A DNA stretch of 64,000 bases from Streptomyces sp. ML-6 (GTDB lineage: Bacteria; Actinomycetota; Actinomycetes; Streptomycetales; Streptomycetaceae): positions 6,538,501-6,602,500 of the forward strand of contig NZ_JAOTIK010000001.1 in NCBI RefSeq assembly GCF_030116705.1, written 5' to 3'. The notes below the pieces were generated by a model. That model was not told the origin of the DNA. It ran no database searches and was given only the letters and a program-made list of their open reading frames with translations. How positions within the stretch are numbered: the stretch's first letter is position 1; every line of letters starts with the position of its first letter. Of the stretch, positions 51,393-59,410 are shown in pieces. The translations under genes were made by a program, and so were the position numbers.

Positions 51393-53522
51393 ATGGATCT
51401 CGAACTGTTCTTCGCCGACGTCGACGCGCAGCCCTGGGCGGAGTTGCGGCACGCCTACGGTGCCGCCACCGACGTTCCCGGGCACCTGCGGGCGCTCGCG
51501 GGCGAGGACGAGGAGGCCGCGAGCGAGGCGGTCTCCGAGCTGTACTCCGCCATCCTGCACCAGGGTTCGGTCTACGGGGCGACGGCCCACGCCGTCCCGT
51601 ACCTCGCGCGGCTCGCCGGGGCCGGGTACCGCACGGAGGACCTGCTGGTGCTCATCGGCGGGATAGCGGAGGGCGGCGCGGACGACGGGGACACGGACGA
51701 GGCCGCCTGCCGGGCGGCCGTCGTGGACCAGTTGCCGCTGATCCTGTCATCGGCCGACGCCGAGGAGCCGGGGCTCCGGTGCGCCGCGGTGTGGGCCGCC
51801 GCGATGACCGGTGCGGCCGATCGGGTGCTGCCGGTGCTGCGGCGGCTCCGGGAGACGGAGGAGCACCCGCGGGTGCGGGCCGAGCTGATCGGGGCCGTGG
51901 CGCGTCTGGACCCGGCGGGCACCGCCGCCGTGGCGGGCGCGGCCATCGGCGGGCCGGAGCCGGACGAGGTGCGCGTCGTGGCCCTGCTGGCCTGCGTGGA
52001 CGGCGGCCTGCCCTGGGGCCCCGAGCACCACGGGGCGATGCTGTCCCTCCTCCCCGCGGACGGGCTGGTCGTGGACCACCTCGACCAGGAGCGGAACGAG
52101 CCCCTGCAGTACGTCGTCGAGGCGCTGCTGCGCCGCGACACCGACGCCGACCGGGACGCGGCGCACGCGCTGCTGGACGCCGCCCTGCGCAGCACGGATC
52201 CCGAGGCGCGTACGGAGGCGCTGTGGGCGGCCGAACAGGCCTGCCTGCTGTCGCGCAGCGCCCCGGAACGGCTGGCGGGCGTCGTGCCCGCGCTGGCCGC
52301 CGATCCGGACGCCCTGCCCGCGGCGTACTCGCTGCTCCAGAAGCTGGGCCCGCACGCCGCCGCGGCCGGCCCGGAGCTGGCCCGGATCGCCGGTGGGGAG
52401 GGCGATCCGGCGGACCGCGCCCTGGAGACGCTCGTCCTGGTGGCCCCCGATCTCGCGGCGCCGCTCCTCGCCCGTGACCTGGGACGACGCCCGCGAGCAC
52501 TCCGCGCGGCGGGCGGCCCCCTGTTCGGGGTGGTGGTCGGTACCCGGTCCCTGCCGTGCGACGAGGCGCTGCTGGCCGCGATCCGCGCCCGGCTGGTCGC
52601 CGAGGACATCGAGGACCACGAGCCCATTCCTCTGCTGTACCTGCTCGCGTCCTGGGGGACCGGGGCGGCGGCCGCCCTGCCCGAGCTGCGGTCCGCGCTG
52701 CCGCGTTTCCCGGCGGCCGTGCCGAGGACGCTGGTCGCGGTCTGCCCGCCGGAACACCGCGCGGAGACCGCGCGGCTGCTGACTGCCGCCGCCGTTTCCG
52801 GGCCGGAGAACGGCCGGCTCGCCGCCGCGCGGGCGGTGCGCGAACTGACGGGGGAGACCGGCCCGCTGAAGGAAGTCGTCGCCGCCCGGCTCCTCGACGG
52901 CGACGACGTGCAGGAGGCCGCGGAGCTCGCCGCCGGGCTGGGCACGGAGGCGCCGGAGCTGGTACCGGCCCTGCGGGCCGCGCTCAGCGACCCCGGGAGC
53001 GACCGCGTCACCCCGCGGATGGACTGCGACATCGCGGTCGCGTCGGCCCTGTGGCGGATCACGGGCGACGCCGCGCAGACGGTGCCGGTGCTGGCCGGTG
53101 TGCTGGCGGAGACCGGGCGGATGTGGATGCGCTGGACGCTCCGCCGGGCGGCGCGGGCGGCCGCCGCGATGGGCGGGGCGGCCCGGCCGCTGGTGCCCCC
53201 GCTGGAGGAGCTGCTGACCGACCGGCTGCACGCCCCGGCGGCGGTGCTCGCCCTGCACGCGATCACCCCCGAAACCCTCGACGGACCCCGCACGGCCGGT
53301 CTGCTCCTGGACTCCGCGGAGGCGGACGCCGACGCGGAACTCGCGCTGGAGGCCCTGGTCCTCCTCGGCCCCGCCGCCCTCACCGAGGACCACCGGCGCC
53401 GGCTGACGGCCCTGGCCGAGCAGGACCTCCGGGTGCGGTCCTCGGGCGTGGAGCCGACGATATGCCCGGCCGACGAACAGCTGCGGGAACAGGCCCGCGA
53501 GGCGGCGCGCAGTCTGGGCTGA
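51393..53522 (+). CDS. HEAT-repeat protein
   Basis: 709 residues, almost entirely Ala/Leu-rich helical hairpins in the HEAT/ARM style (GLRCAAVWAAAMTGAADRVLPVLRRL shown in part; RVRAELIGAVARLDPAGTAAV; PRALRAAGGPLFG). No signal, membrane segment or catalytic motif. Probably a protein-binding scaffold. The ATG at 51393 opens the conserved MDLELFFADVDAQPWAEL; an ATG at 51381 is possible. The region just upstream has no good ribosome site. Confidence 0.85.
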   Translation: MDLELFFADVDAQPWAELRHAYGAATDVPGHLRALAGEDEEAASEAVSELYSAILHQGSVYGATAHAVPYLARLAGAGYRTEDLLVLIGGIAEGGADDGDTDEAACRAAVVDQLPLILSSADAEEPGLRCAAVWAAAMTGAADRVLPVLRRLRETEEHPRVRAELIGAVARLDPAGTAAVAGAAIGGPEPDEVRVVALLACVDGGLPWGPEHHGAMLSLLPADGLVVDHLDQERNEPLQYVVEALLRRDTDADRDAAHALLDAALRSTDPEARTEALWAAEQACLLSRSAPERLAGVVPALAADPDALPAAYSLLQKLGPHAAAAGPELARIAGGEGDPADRALETLVLVAPDLAAPLLARDLGRRPRALRAAGGPLFGVVVGTRSLPCDEALLAAIRARLVAEDIEDHEPIPLLYLLASWGTGAAAALPELRSALPRFPAAVPRTLVAVCPPEHRAETARLLTAAAVSGPENGRLAAARAVRELTGETGPLKEVVAARLLDGDDVQEAAELAAGLGTEAPELVPALRAALSDPGSDRVTPRMDCDIAVASALWRITGDAAQTVPVLAGVLAETGRMWMRWTLRRAARAAAAMGGAARPLVPPLEELLTDRLHAPAAVLALHAITPETLDGPRTAGLLLDSAEADADAELALEALVLLGPAALTEDHRRRLTALAEQDLRVRSSGVEPTICPADEQLREQAREAARSLG

Positions 53523-53625
53523 CCGAGCCGAGCGGTACGCCGTCGTCGGCACCGGCCCGCGACCGGGCCGGACCGCGTCCCGCCCGTCCCGCTCCCCTTC
53601 CGTCCTGCCCCGTCCCGCTCCCGTT

Positions 53626-53661
53626 CCGTGCCGGGCGGGGTTCGTACCGGGCCCGGCACGG
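53626..53661. terminator. Terminator between convergent genes
   Basis: 11-bp arms CCGTGCCGGGC/GCCCGGCACGG with a 14-base loop. Just upstream a 21-base CCCGTCCCGCTCCC... unit occurs twice (53583 and 53609) with one mismatch. Confidence 0.65.
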
Positions 53662-53677
53662 GAGGAGGCGGTGTGGT

Positions 53678-54283
53678 TCAGGCGCCCGGCCGCCAGTCCG
53701 GGCGTCGGCCGCTCATGGCGACGGTCTGGTCGAGCAGGGACGCGTCGGCCGGGACCGGGACCGGGGGACCGAAGGCGTCCGTCGGGCGGGGAGCGTCGTC
53801 GTCAGGGGTCAGCAGGGCCAGCGAGACGCGCAGGCTCGCCTCGTCCGGCTCGTACTCCTGACCGGTCGCCCGGGCCAGGTCCCAGCCGTGGATCACCAGC
53901 TCGTCCAGCGCGACCACCACCGCCACCTCGGCCGGCAGGTCCACACCGCCCGCCCTGGTCATCCCCTGCCGGGCCTCGGGGGCGCGCCAGGCCGCCACCA
54001 GCTCGTCCAGCAGCTGCGGCAGCGTCTCGCGCCAGTCGTCGGGGAGCACCGGCGGGGCATCGGCCGGTGGGGTGTCGGTCGTCGGCCCGAACTTCTTGCG
54101 CGCCGCGTCGCGGAAGGCCTTGCCCAGTCCGACCACATGGGCGAGCAGTTCGCGCACCGTGTAGTCGGGACAGGGCGTCGGGCCGGTCAGCCGCTGTTCG
54201 TCGATGCCGTCGAGCAGGGCGGCGATCCGGCGTGCGGCGGGCTCCAGATCGATGGTGGGGATCGTCCCGGTGTGCGTGTCCAT
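53678..54283 (-). CDS. TIGR03086-type DinB-like metal-binding protein
   Basis: 201 residues. Mycothiol-dependent maleylpyruvate isomerase/DinB-like fold: LEPAARRIAALLDGIDEQRL, GPTPCPDYTVRELLAHVVGLG (His of the metal triad) and the later ALDELVIHGWDLARATGQ (His and Asp). Members bind a divalent metal and may use mycothiol; the reaction is unknown. The ATG at 54283 opens the conserved region. Confidence 0.88.
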   Translation of the reverse strand: MDTHTGTIPTIDLEPAARRIAALLDGIDEQRLTGPTPCPDYTVRELLAHVVGLGKAFRDAARKKFGPTTDTPPADAPPVLPDDWRETLPQLLDELVAAWRAPEARQGMTRAGGVDLPAEVAVVVALDELVIHGWDLARATGQEYEPDEASLRVSLALLTPDDDAPRPTDAFGPPVPVPADASLLDQTVAMSGRRPDWRPGA

Positions 54284-54319
54284 ACGGTGCAGACCTCTCC
54301 CGCGCCCCGGACCCGTCGC

Positions 54320-55381
54320 TCATCGCACGACGCGTCCACGGAGCACGATCCGGCTCGGGTGGTTCAGTACGGCAGGGTCCTCGGTCGGATCGGTGGCGTA
54401 TGCGACGAGGTCGGCGGGCGCGCCGTCCACGAGGCCCGGCAGTCCGAGCCAGGCCCGTGCCGTCCAGGACGCGGCACCGAGTGCCGCGCGGGCCGGCAGA
54501 CCGGCCCGTACCAGCCATTCCATCTCGCCCGCGACCGTCCCGCAAGGGAAGGAGTCCGTCCCCGCCAGCACCGTCACCCCGGCCTCGTGGGCCGCGCGCA
54601 CATTGTCGAGCATGCCGTCCCACCCGGCCAGCCACAGATCGCGGCGCACGCTCGGCTCGCGGGCCCGCATCCGGTCCACCCCGGCGGCGAAGACGCTCAG
54701 CGTCGGCACGAACGCCGTGCCTCGCGCGGCCATCCGGTCCAGCAGCGCCGGATCGAGATGCATGCCGTGCTCCAGGCTGTCGGCGCCCGCCAGTACGGCG
54801 TTGCGGGTGCCCTCCGCGGTCTGGCAGTGCACCGCCACCTTGCCGCCGGCCGCGTGCACCGCCTCCACCACCGAGGTCAACAGCGGCAGCGGCACGGCGG
54901 GTTCGTCGGCGGCCCAGTCCCCGACGACCTTGCACCACCCGGACGAGGCGGTCGCCTCCTCCACGGCGGCCCGCACCAACTCCGCCTCGCTCACGTCCCG
55001 TCCGAAGCCGGGGATGAACCGGCCGGGCGTGGCCAGCCACCGCCCCGCCGACGTCACTCGCGGCAGCTCCGGGTCCTGCGCCACCCAGCCGGGCATCCGC
55101 CGCGCCGTGCCCGGGGTGCGCACCGCGAGCACCCCGGCATCCCGGTGCTCCACCAACTGCCGCCGCAGCAACCCCTCGTCGAAGGGCACGCGGGGGTCCG
55201 TCGTGCCGGGGTGCGTGTGCACGTCGACGAGGCCGGGCAGCAGCCAGCCGCCGTCCACGACCCTCTCCACGTCCCGGCCCGAGAGGCCGCCCGGCGGGCC
55301 GCCCGCGCGGAGCACCTCGCCGTCGATCAGGAAGACACGCTCCTCGCGCTCCGGCAGCACGACTCCTCGTATGCACAGCAT
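54320..55381 (-). CDS. Amidohydrolase
   Basis: 353 residues. Metal ligands in LLPGLVDVHTHPGTTDPRV, then KVAVHCQTAEGTRNAVLAG, SLEHGMHLDP and the distal Asp in LAGTDSFPCGTVAGEM. The family includes imidazolonepropionase-like and cytosine-deaminase-like enzymes; the substrate is not evident. I start at the ATG at 55381 (MLCIRGVVLPEREERV) because a beta-sandwich N-terminus normally begins so; the ribosome site is weak. It follows the DinB-like gene's start by 36 bases in the same direction. Confidence 0.82.
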   Translation of the reverse strand: MLCIRGVVLPEREERVFLIDGEVLRAGGPPGGLSGRDVERVVDGGWLLPGLVDVHTHPGTTDPRVPFDEGLLRRQLVEHRDAGVLAVRTPGTARRMPGWVAQDPELPRVTSAGRWLATPGRFIPGFGRDVSEAELVRAAVEEATASSGWCKVVGDWAADEPAVPLPLLTSVVEAVHAAGGKVAVHCQTAEGTRNAVLAGADSLEHGMHLDPALLDRMAARGTAFVPTLSVFAAGVDRMRAREPSVRRDLWLAGWDGMLDNVRAAHEAGVTVLAGTDSFPCGTVAGEMEWLVRAGLPARAALGAASWTARAWLGLPGLVDGAPADLVAYATDPTEDPAVLNHPSRIVLRGRVVR

Positions 55382-55554
55382 CGGACGACCGTACGGCACG
55401 AGGGCGCCCCGTCGGCGGAGCGCCACCGTCCCGCCCCGCGGAACGCACGGTCACACCGGCACATTGCGGAACGTTCCGATCCGTCCTCTTGTCGGAGCCC
55501 CCCGCGCCGTGCGATACAGGTCTGGACCATTGCTCCCGGATGGAAGGCGCAACT

Positions 55555-56529
55555 GTGCAACGCCATCACGCAGCCGCCGCGTTGGCCTGCTCCGTCGTCC
55601 TGCTCGCCGCGCTGACCGCCTGCGAATCCGCCCCCGAGGCCGACACCGAGAAGCCGACGGTGCCGGGCCACGTGACGGCGCAGGCCGGCAGCGCCACCTC
55701 CGTGCACGTCATGTGGGAACGGGCCTCGGACAACAGGGCGGTCACCGGCTACGAGGTCTACCGGGAGGGGAAGCGGGTGAAGTCGGTCCCGGCGACCAAG
55801 CTGATGATCGACGTCGACGGGCTGACCGCCTCGACCGCCCACGCCTTCACCGTCCGGGCCCGCGACGCCGCCGGCAACCTCTCCGCACCCGGCGCCGCCG
55901 CGCGCGTCACCACGCCCGCCGCCACCCGCGCCGACCGGGAGCCGCCGACCCGCCCGGTGAAGCTGCGCGGCACGGTGGACGGCAGCCGGGCGGTGAACCT
56001 CTCCTGGGGCGGCTCGACGGACGACGTCGGCGTCACTTCGTACGACATCTACCAGGAGGACTCCCGGATCCACAGCGTGCCCGGCGACCAAACCACCGCG
56101 CATCTGACCGGACTGCGTCCGGGCACCGTCTACACCTTCACCGTCCGGGCCCGCGACGCCGCCGACACCTCCTCGCCGGACAGCAACGCCATCGACCTCA
56201 CGACCGGGTCCGCCCCGGGCGCCCCGCCTGCCACCGCCCCCACCGACCTGCGGGTCGACAACCGTGCCCAGGGCAAGGAGTACGCCATCGACCTGGACTG
56301 GGAACAGCCGGAGACCGGCGGGGAGATCCCCGCGTACCAGCTGTTCATGAACGGCCGGCTGACCACCACGATCGTGTGGGGCGGGGCCCCGCCCGAGGGG
56401 CGGGCGAGCTACCGGCTCACCGTGAGCGACCCGCGCGGCACCCGCTACTCGCTGAAGATCCGCGCGAAGCTGCCCGACGGGAAGTGGGGTGACTTCTCCG
56501 CCCAGCGCACGGTCGTCCTCGGCGAGTAA
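55555..56529 (+). CDS. Lipoprotein with three fibronectin type III domains
   Basis: 324 residues. Lipobox LTAC after a hydrophobic signal (ALACSVVLLAALTACES), so it is probably anchored outside the membrane. Three FN3 modules follow, each with the Trp/Tyr core (VHVMWERASDNRAVTGYEVY; VNLSWGGSTDDVGVTSYDIY; IDLDWEQPETGGEIPAYQLF). No catalytic domain. GTG at 55555 is chosen because GGAAGG lies seven bases upstream and the lipobox then falls at a normal distance. The gene ends inside a 9-bp tandem repeat. It precedes a chitinase whose FN3 modules are of similar type. Confidence 0.82.
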   Translation: MQRHHAAAALACSVVLLAALTACESAPEADTEKPTVPGHVTAQAGSATSVHVMWERASDNRAVTGYEVYREGKRVKSVPATKLMIDVDGLTASTAHAFTVRARDAAGNLSAPGAAARVTTPAATRADREPPTRPVKLRGTVDGSRAVNLSWGGSTDDVGVTSYDIYQEDSRIHSVPGDQTTAHLTGLRPGTVYTFTVRARDAADTSSPDSNAIDLTTGSAPGAPPATAPTDLRVDNRAQGKEYAIDLDWEQPETGGEIPAYQLFMNGRLTTTIVWGGAPPEGRASYRLTVSDPRGTRYSLKIRAKLPDGKWGDFSAQRTVVLGE

Positions 56530-56619
56530 GGCGAGTGGGGCGAAAGAGGCGAGAGGGGCAAGTGGGGCGAGAGAGACGAGTGAGGCGCACGAGGGACGCA
56601 GGGCGTACGGGGCCATGGG
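56521..56619 (+). repeat. 9-bp degenerate tandem repeat across the end of the FN3 lipoprotein gene
   Basis: About eleven units of the form GGCGAGTGG, starting with GGCGAGTAA that contains the stop codon. The period is three codons, and in frame the units encode Gly-Glu-Trp/Arg-like triplets interrupted by stops. The remaining 56620-56718 holds no gene I can see. Confidence 0.8.
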
Positions 56620-56718
56620 GCTCCGTGGGGCGGGAGGGCTCCACGGGGCGATCGGGGCGCCCGGAGCGGGAGCCGCCGACGCCGGAGGCGTAGGCGTGAG
56701 CGGATGCTTTACCCGTGA

Positions 56719-56761
56719 TTGGTCTGTACCTATTGACGAGTTGGTCCAGACCTTTTAGTTT
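56719..56761 (+). promoter_or_regulatory. Chitinase promoter with two DasR-type (dre) repeats
   Basis: TTGGTCTGTACC (56719-56730) and TTGGTCCAGACC (56741-56752) are 12-bp direct repeats, 22 bp apart and close to the streptomycete dre/chitinase box. -35 TTGACG (56733-56738) lies between them, and TAGTTT (56756-56761) follows at a 17-base spacing. Known chitinase promoters in Streptomyces have the same arrangement under GntR-type DasR control by N-acetylglucosamine. Confidence 0.85.
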
Positions 56762-56841
56762 CCCCTGTGCTCCATGGCACCAAGGAATCCGGCTCCCCCC
56801 TCAGGACCGCCTCACCGGTCCCTGCCTCATGGGAGAACACC

Positions 56842-59163
56842 ATGTTCGAGCACCTCATGACCCTCAGACGGAGGACGGCGACCGCGCTCGTCGCCGTCCT
56901 CGGGCTGCTCCTCGCGCTGCTCTCGCTCCAGGCCGCCCCCGCGCACGCGGCGGGCAAGCTGACGGCGACCTTCACCTCGGCCGACAACGGCTCCTGGTGG
57001 AAGGGCACTTACGTCCTGCACAACGACACGGACACCGCCGTCACCGGCTGGGAACTCGAATTCGACCTGCCTGCCGGGGTCACGATCGACACCTCCTACA
57101 ACGGCACCGTCACCACCCGGGGCAGCCACGTCACCGCGGTCAACGCCCACTACAACGGCACGATCGCCGCCCACGGCACCAGCGAGCCGTACAGCTTCTG
57201 GTTCGTCGCCAAGGGGCCCGTCACCGCGCCCACCGGCTGCCGGATCAACGGCGACAAGTGCGACGGCTCCGCCGACGTGCCGCCGGGCGCGCCCGGCGGG
57301 CTGAAGCAGACCGACGTCACCGCCCGCACCGCGTCCCTGTCCTGGACGGCGGCCACGGCGGGCGACTTCCCCGTGGCGTCGTACGACGTCCTGGCCGACG
57401 GCGAGGTGGTGGGGTCCGCCACCGCGACCACCTCCACCACGGTCACCGGTCTGACCCCGGCCACCGCCTACTCGTTCACCGTCCGCGCCAAGGACACCCG
57501 CGGCAACACCTCGGCCGAGAGCGCCCCGCTGACCGTCACCACCGTCGACCCGGCCACCGACACCTCCCCGCCCACCGCGCCCGGCTCGCTGCGCTCCACG
57601 GCCGCCGACTCCTCGTCCATCACCCTGGCCTGGAACCCGGCGACGGACGACCAGCGGGTCGCCGCGTACGACATCTACCGGGGCGGCCTGCTCGCCACCA
57701 CCGTCTCCGGCACCACGACCACCGCCACCATCGGCGGACTCTCGCCCGTGACCTCGTACACCTTCACCGTCAAGGCGCGGGACGCGGCGGACAACGCCTC
57801 CCCGGCCAGCACCGCGCTCACGGTGAAGACCGACGACATCGTCGGCGCGGGCAACTACGCCAAGGTCGGCTACTTCGTCCAGTGGGGCATCTACGGCCGC
57901 CAGTACTTCGTCAAGAACCTCCAGGACTCCGGGGCCGCCGGCAAGCTCGACATCATCAACTACGCCTTCGCCAACATCGATCCCAACAACCTCACCTGCC
58001 TGAACGGCGTCACGAAGGGCACCACCGCCGACCCCCAGGACCCCGACCAGGGCACCGGTGCCGGGGACGCCGACGCCGACTACGCCCGCCCGTTCGCCGC
58101 GGCCCAGTCCGTCGACGGCGTCGCGGACGACGGATGGGCCAAACTGCGCGGAAACTTCAACCAGTTGAAGAAGCTGAAGAAGCTCAACCCGAACCTCAAG
58201 ATCGTGGTCTCGCTCGGCGGCTGGACGTACTCGAAGTACTTCTCCGACGTGGCGGCCACCGACGCCGCCCGCAAGAAGTTCGTCTCCTCCTGCATCGACA
58301 TGTACATCAAGGGCAACCTGCCCGAATACAACGGCGCGGGCGGCCCGGGGGTCGCCGCGGGCATCTTCGACGGCTTCGACGTCGACTGGGAGTGGCCGGG
58401 TACCGGCACCGGACACCCCGGCAACCACTACTCGCCCGACGACAAGGACAACCTGACCCTGCTGCTCGCCGAGTTCCGCAGGCAGCTGGACGCCCTCGGC
58501 GGCGAGCACCGGCTCCTCACCGCCTTCACCCCCGCCGACCCGCAGAAGATCGGCGAAGGCTGGGACCTGGCCAAGGTCTTCGACTCGCTCGACGTGGCCA
58601 ACGTCCAGGGCTACGACTTCCACGGCTCGGGCAGCGACAACTCCTGGGAACCCGACCGCACCGGCCACCAGGCCAACCTCTACCCGGACGACCAGGACCC
58701 CTACGAGTCCCGCTTCAGCGCCGACACCGCCATCAAGGCGTACACCGAAGCGGGCGTCGAACCCCGCAAACTGACCCTCGGCATCCCGTTCTACGGCCGG
58801 GGCTGGCAGAACGTCACCGACGGCGGGGTCGCGGGCGAATGGCAGGGGGCGGGCGGCGCCGCCCCCGGACAGTTCGCCGAGGAGGCCGGCAACCGCGGCT
58901 ACTCCAACCTCATCGGCGCGTACCCGACGATGACGGTGCACCACGACGAACAGTCGGTCTCCACGTACGGCTACACCGGCAACCAGTGGTGGTCCTTCGA
59001 CGACACCTGGTCCCTCGGCAAGAAGACCGACTACGTGAAGTCCGAGGGGCTGCTGGGGGTGATGATCTGGGAGATGTCGGGTGACACGTCCCAGGGCACC
59101 CTGATGAACGCCCTGGACACCGGCCTGAAGCAGGGCCGCTCCCCGCAGAAGCGGCGGCAGTAG
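56842..59163 (+). CDS. Secreted GH18 chitinase with CBM2 and two FN3 domains
   Basis: 773 residues. Signal peptide 1-36 (LRRRTATALVAVLGLLLALL to AHAA). CBM2 at ~38-140 (LTATFTSADNGSWWKGTYVL; GWELEFDLPAGVTI). FN3 at ~150-240 and ~248-335. GH18 barrel from ~345 with the SLGGWTYSK strand and DGFDVDWEWP, catalytic Glu517 of the DxxDxDxE motif. It degrades chitin outside the cell. GGGAG precedes the ATG. It shares the chitin/chitosan theme with the chitosanase and FN3 lipoprotein nearby. Confidence 0.97.
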   Translation: MFEHLMTLRRRTATALVAVLGLLLALLSLQAAPAHAAGKLTATFTSADNGSWWKGTYVLHNDTDTAVTGWELEFDLPAGVTIDTSYNGTVTTRGSHVTAVNAHYNGTIAAHGTSEPYSFWFVAKGPVTAPTGCRINGDKCDGSADVPPGAPGGLKQTDVTARTASLSWTAATAGDFPVASYDVLADGEVVGSATATTSTTVTGLTPATAYSFTVRAKDTRGNTSAESAPLTVTTVDPATDTSPPTAPGSLRSTAADSSSITLAWNPATDDQRVAAYDIYRGGLLATTVSGTTTTATIGGLSPVTSYTFTVKARDAADNASPASTALTVKTDDIVGAGNYAKVGYFVQWGIYGRQYFVKNLQDSGAAGKLDIINYAFANIDPNNLTCLNGVTKGTTADPQDPDQGTGAGDADADYARPFAAAQSVDGVADDGWAKLRGNFNQLKKLKKLNPNLKIVVSLGGWTYSKYFSDVAATDAARKKFVSSCIDMYIKGNLPEYNGAGGPGVAAGIFDGFDVDWEWPGTGTGHPGNHYSPDDKDNLTLLLAEFRRQLDALGGEHRLLTAFTPADPQKIGEGWDLAKVFDSLDVANVQGYDFHGSGSDNSWEPDRTGHQANLYPDDQDPYESRFSADTAIKAYTEAGVEPRKLTLGIPFYGRGWQNVTDGGVAGEWQGAGGAAPGQFAEEAGNRGYSNLIGAYPTMTVHHDEQSVSTYGYTGNQWWSFDDTWSLGKKTDYVKSEGLLGVMIWEMSGDTSQGTLMNALDTGLKQGRSPQKRRQ

Positions 59164-59171
59164 CCGGCCCG

Positions 59172-59206
59172 CCGGTCCGCGGAGCCCCACCGGCCCCGCG
59201 GACCGG
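59172..59206 (+). terminator. Terminator after the chitinase
   Basis: CCGGTCCGCGG/CCGCGGACCGG 11-bp arms with a 13-base loop, 9 bases after the stop. The following 200 bases up to the helicase carry a possible -10 TAAGGT (59366-59371) and a CGCATATGCG palindrome (59322-59331). Confidence 0.7.
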
Positions 59207-59410
59207 TCGTGCGGCGAACCGGGACCAGCCGCCCCGAACGAGCCCTCCGCCGGGGCCGGACCGCCCCGGCCGCGCACGGCACGGCTCGCCGCCGACGGCA
59301 CAGCGGCCACGGACCTGAGGTCGCATATGCGCCACCACCCGCTCCGCACCGCTCACTGAGCTGGCTAAGGTGATCGTTCCTGGCGGACCGGAACGAGGGG
59401 GGCGGGCCGT

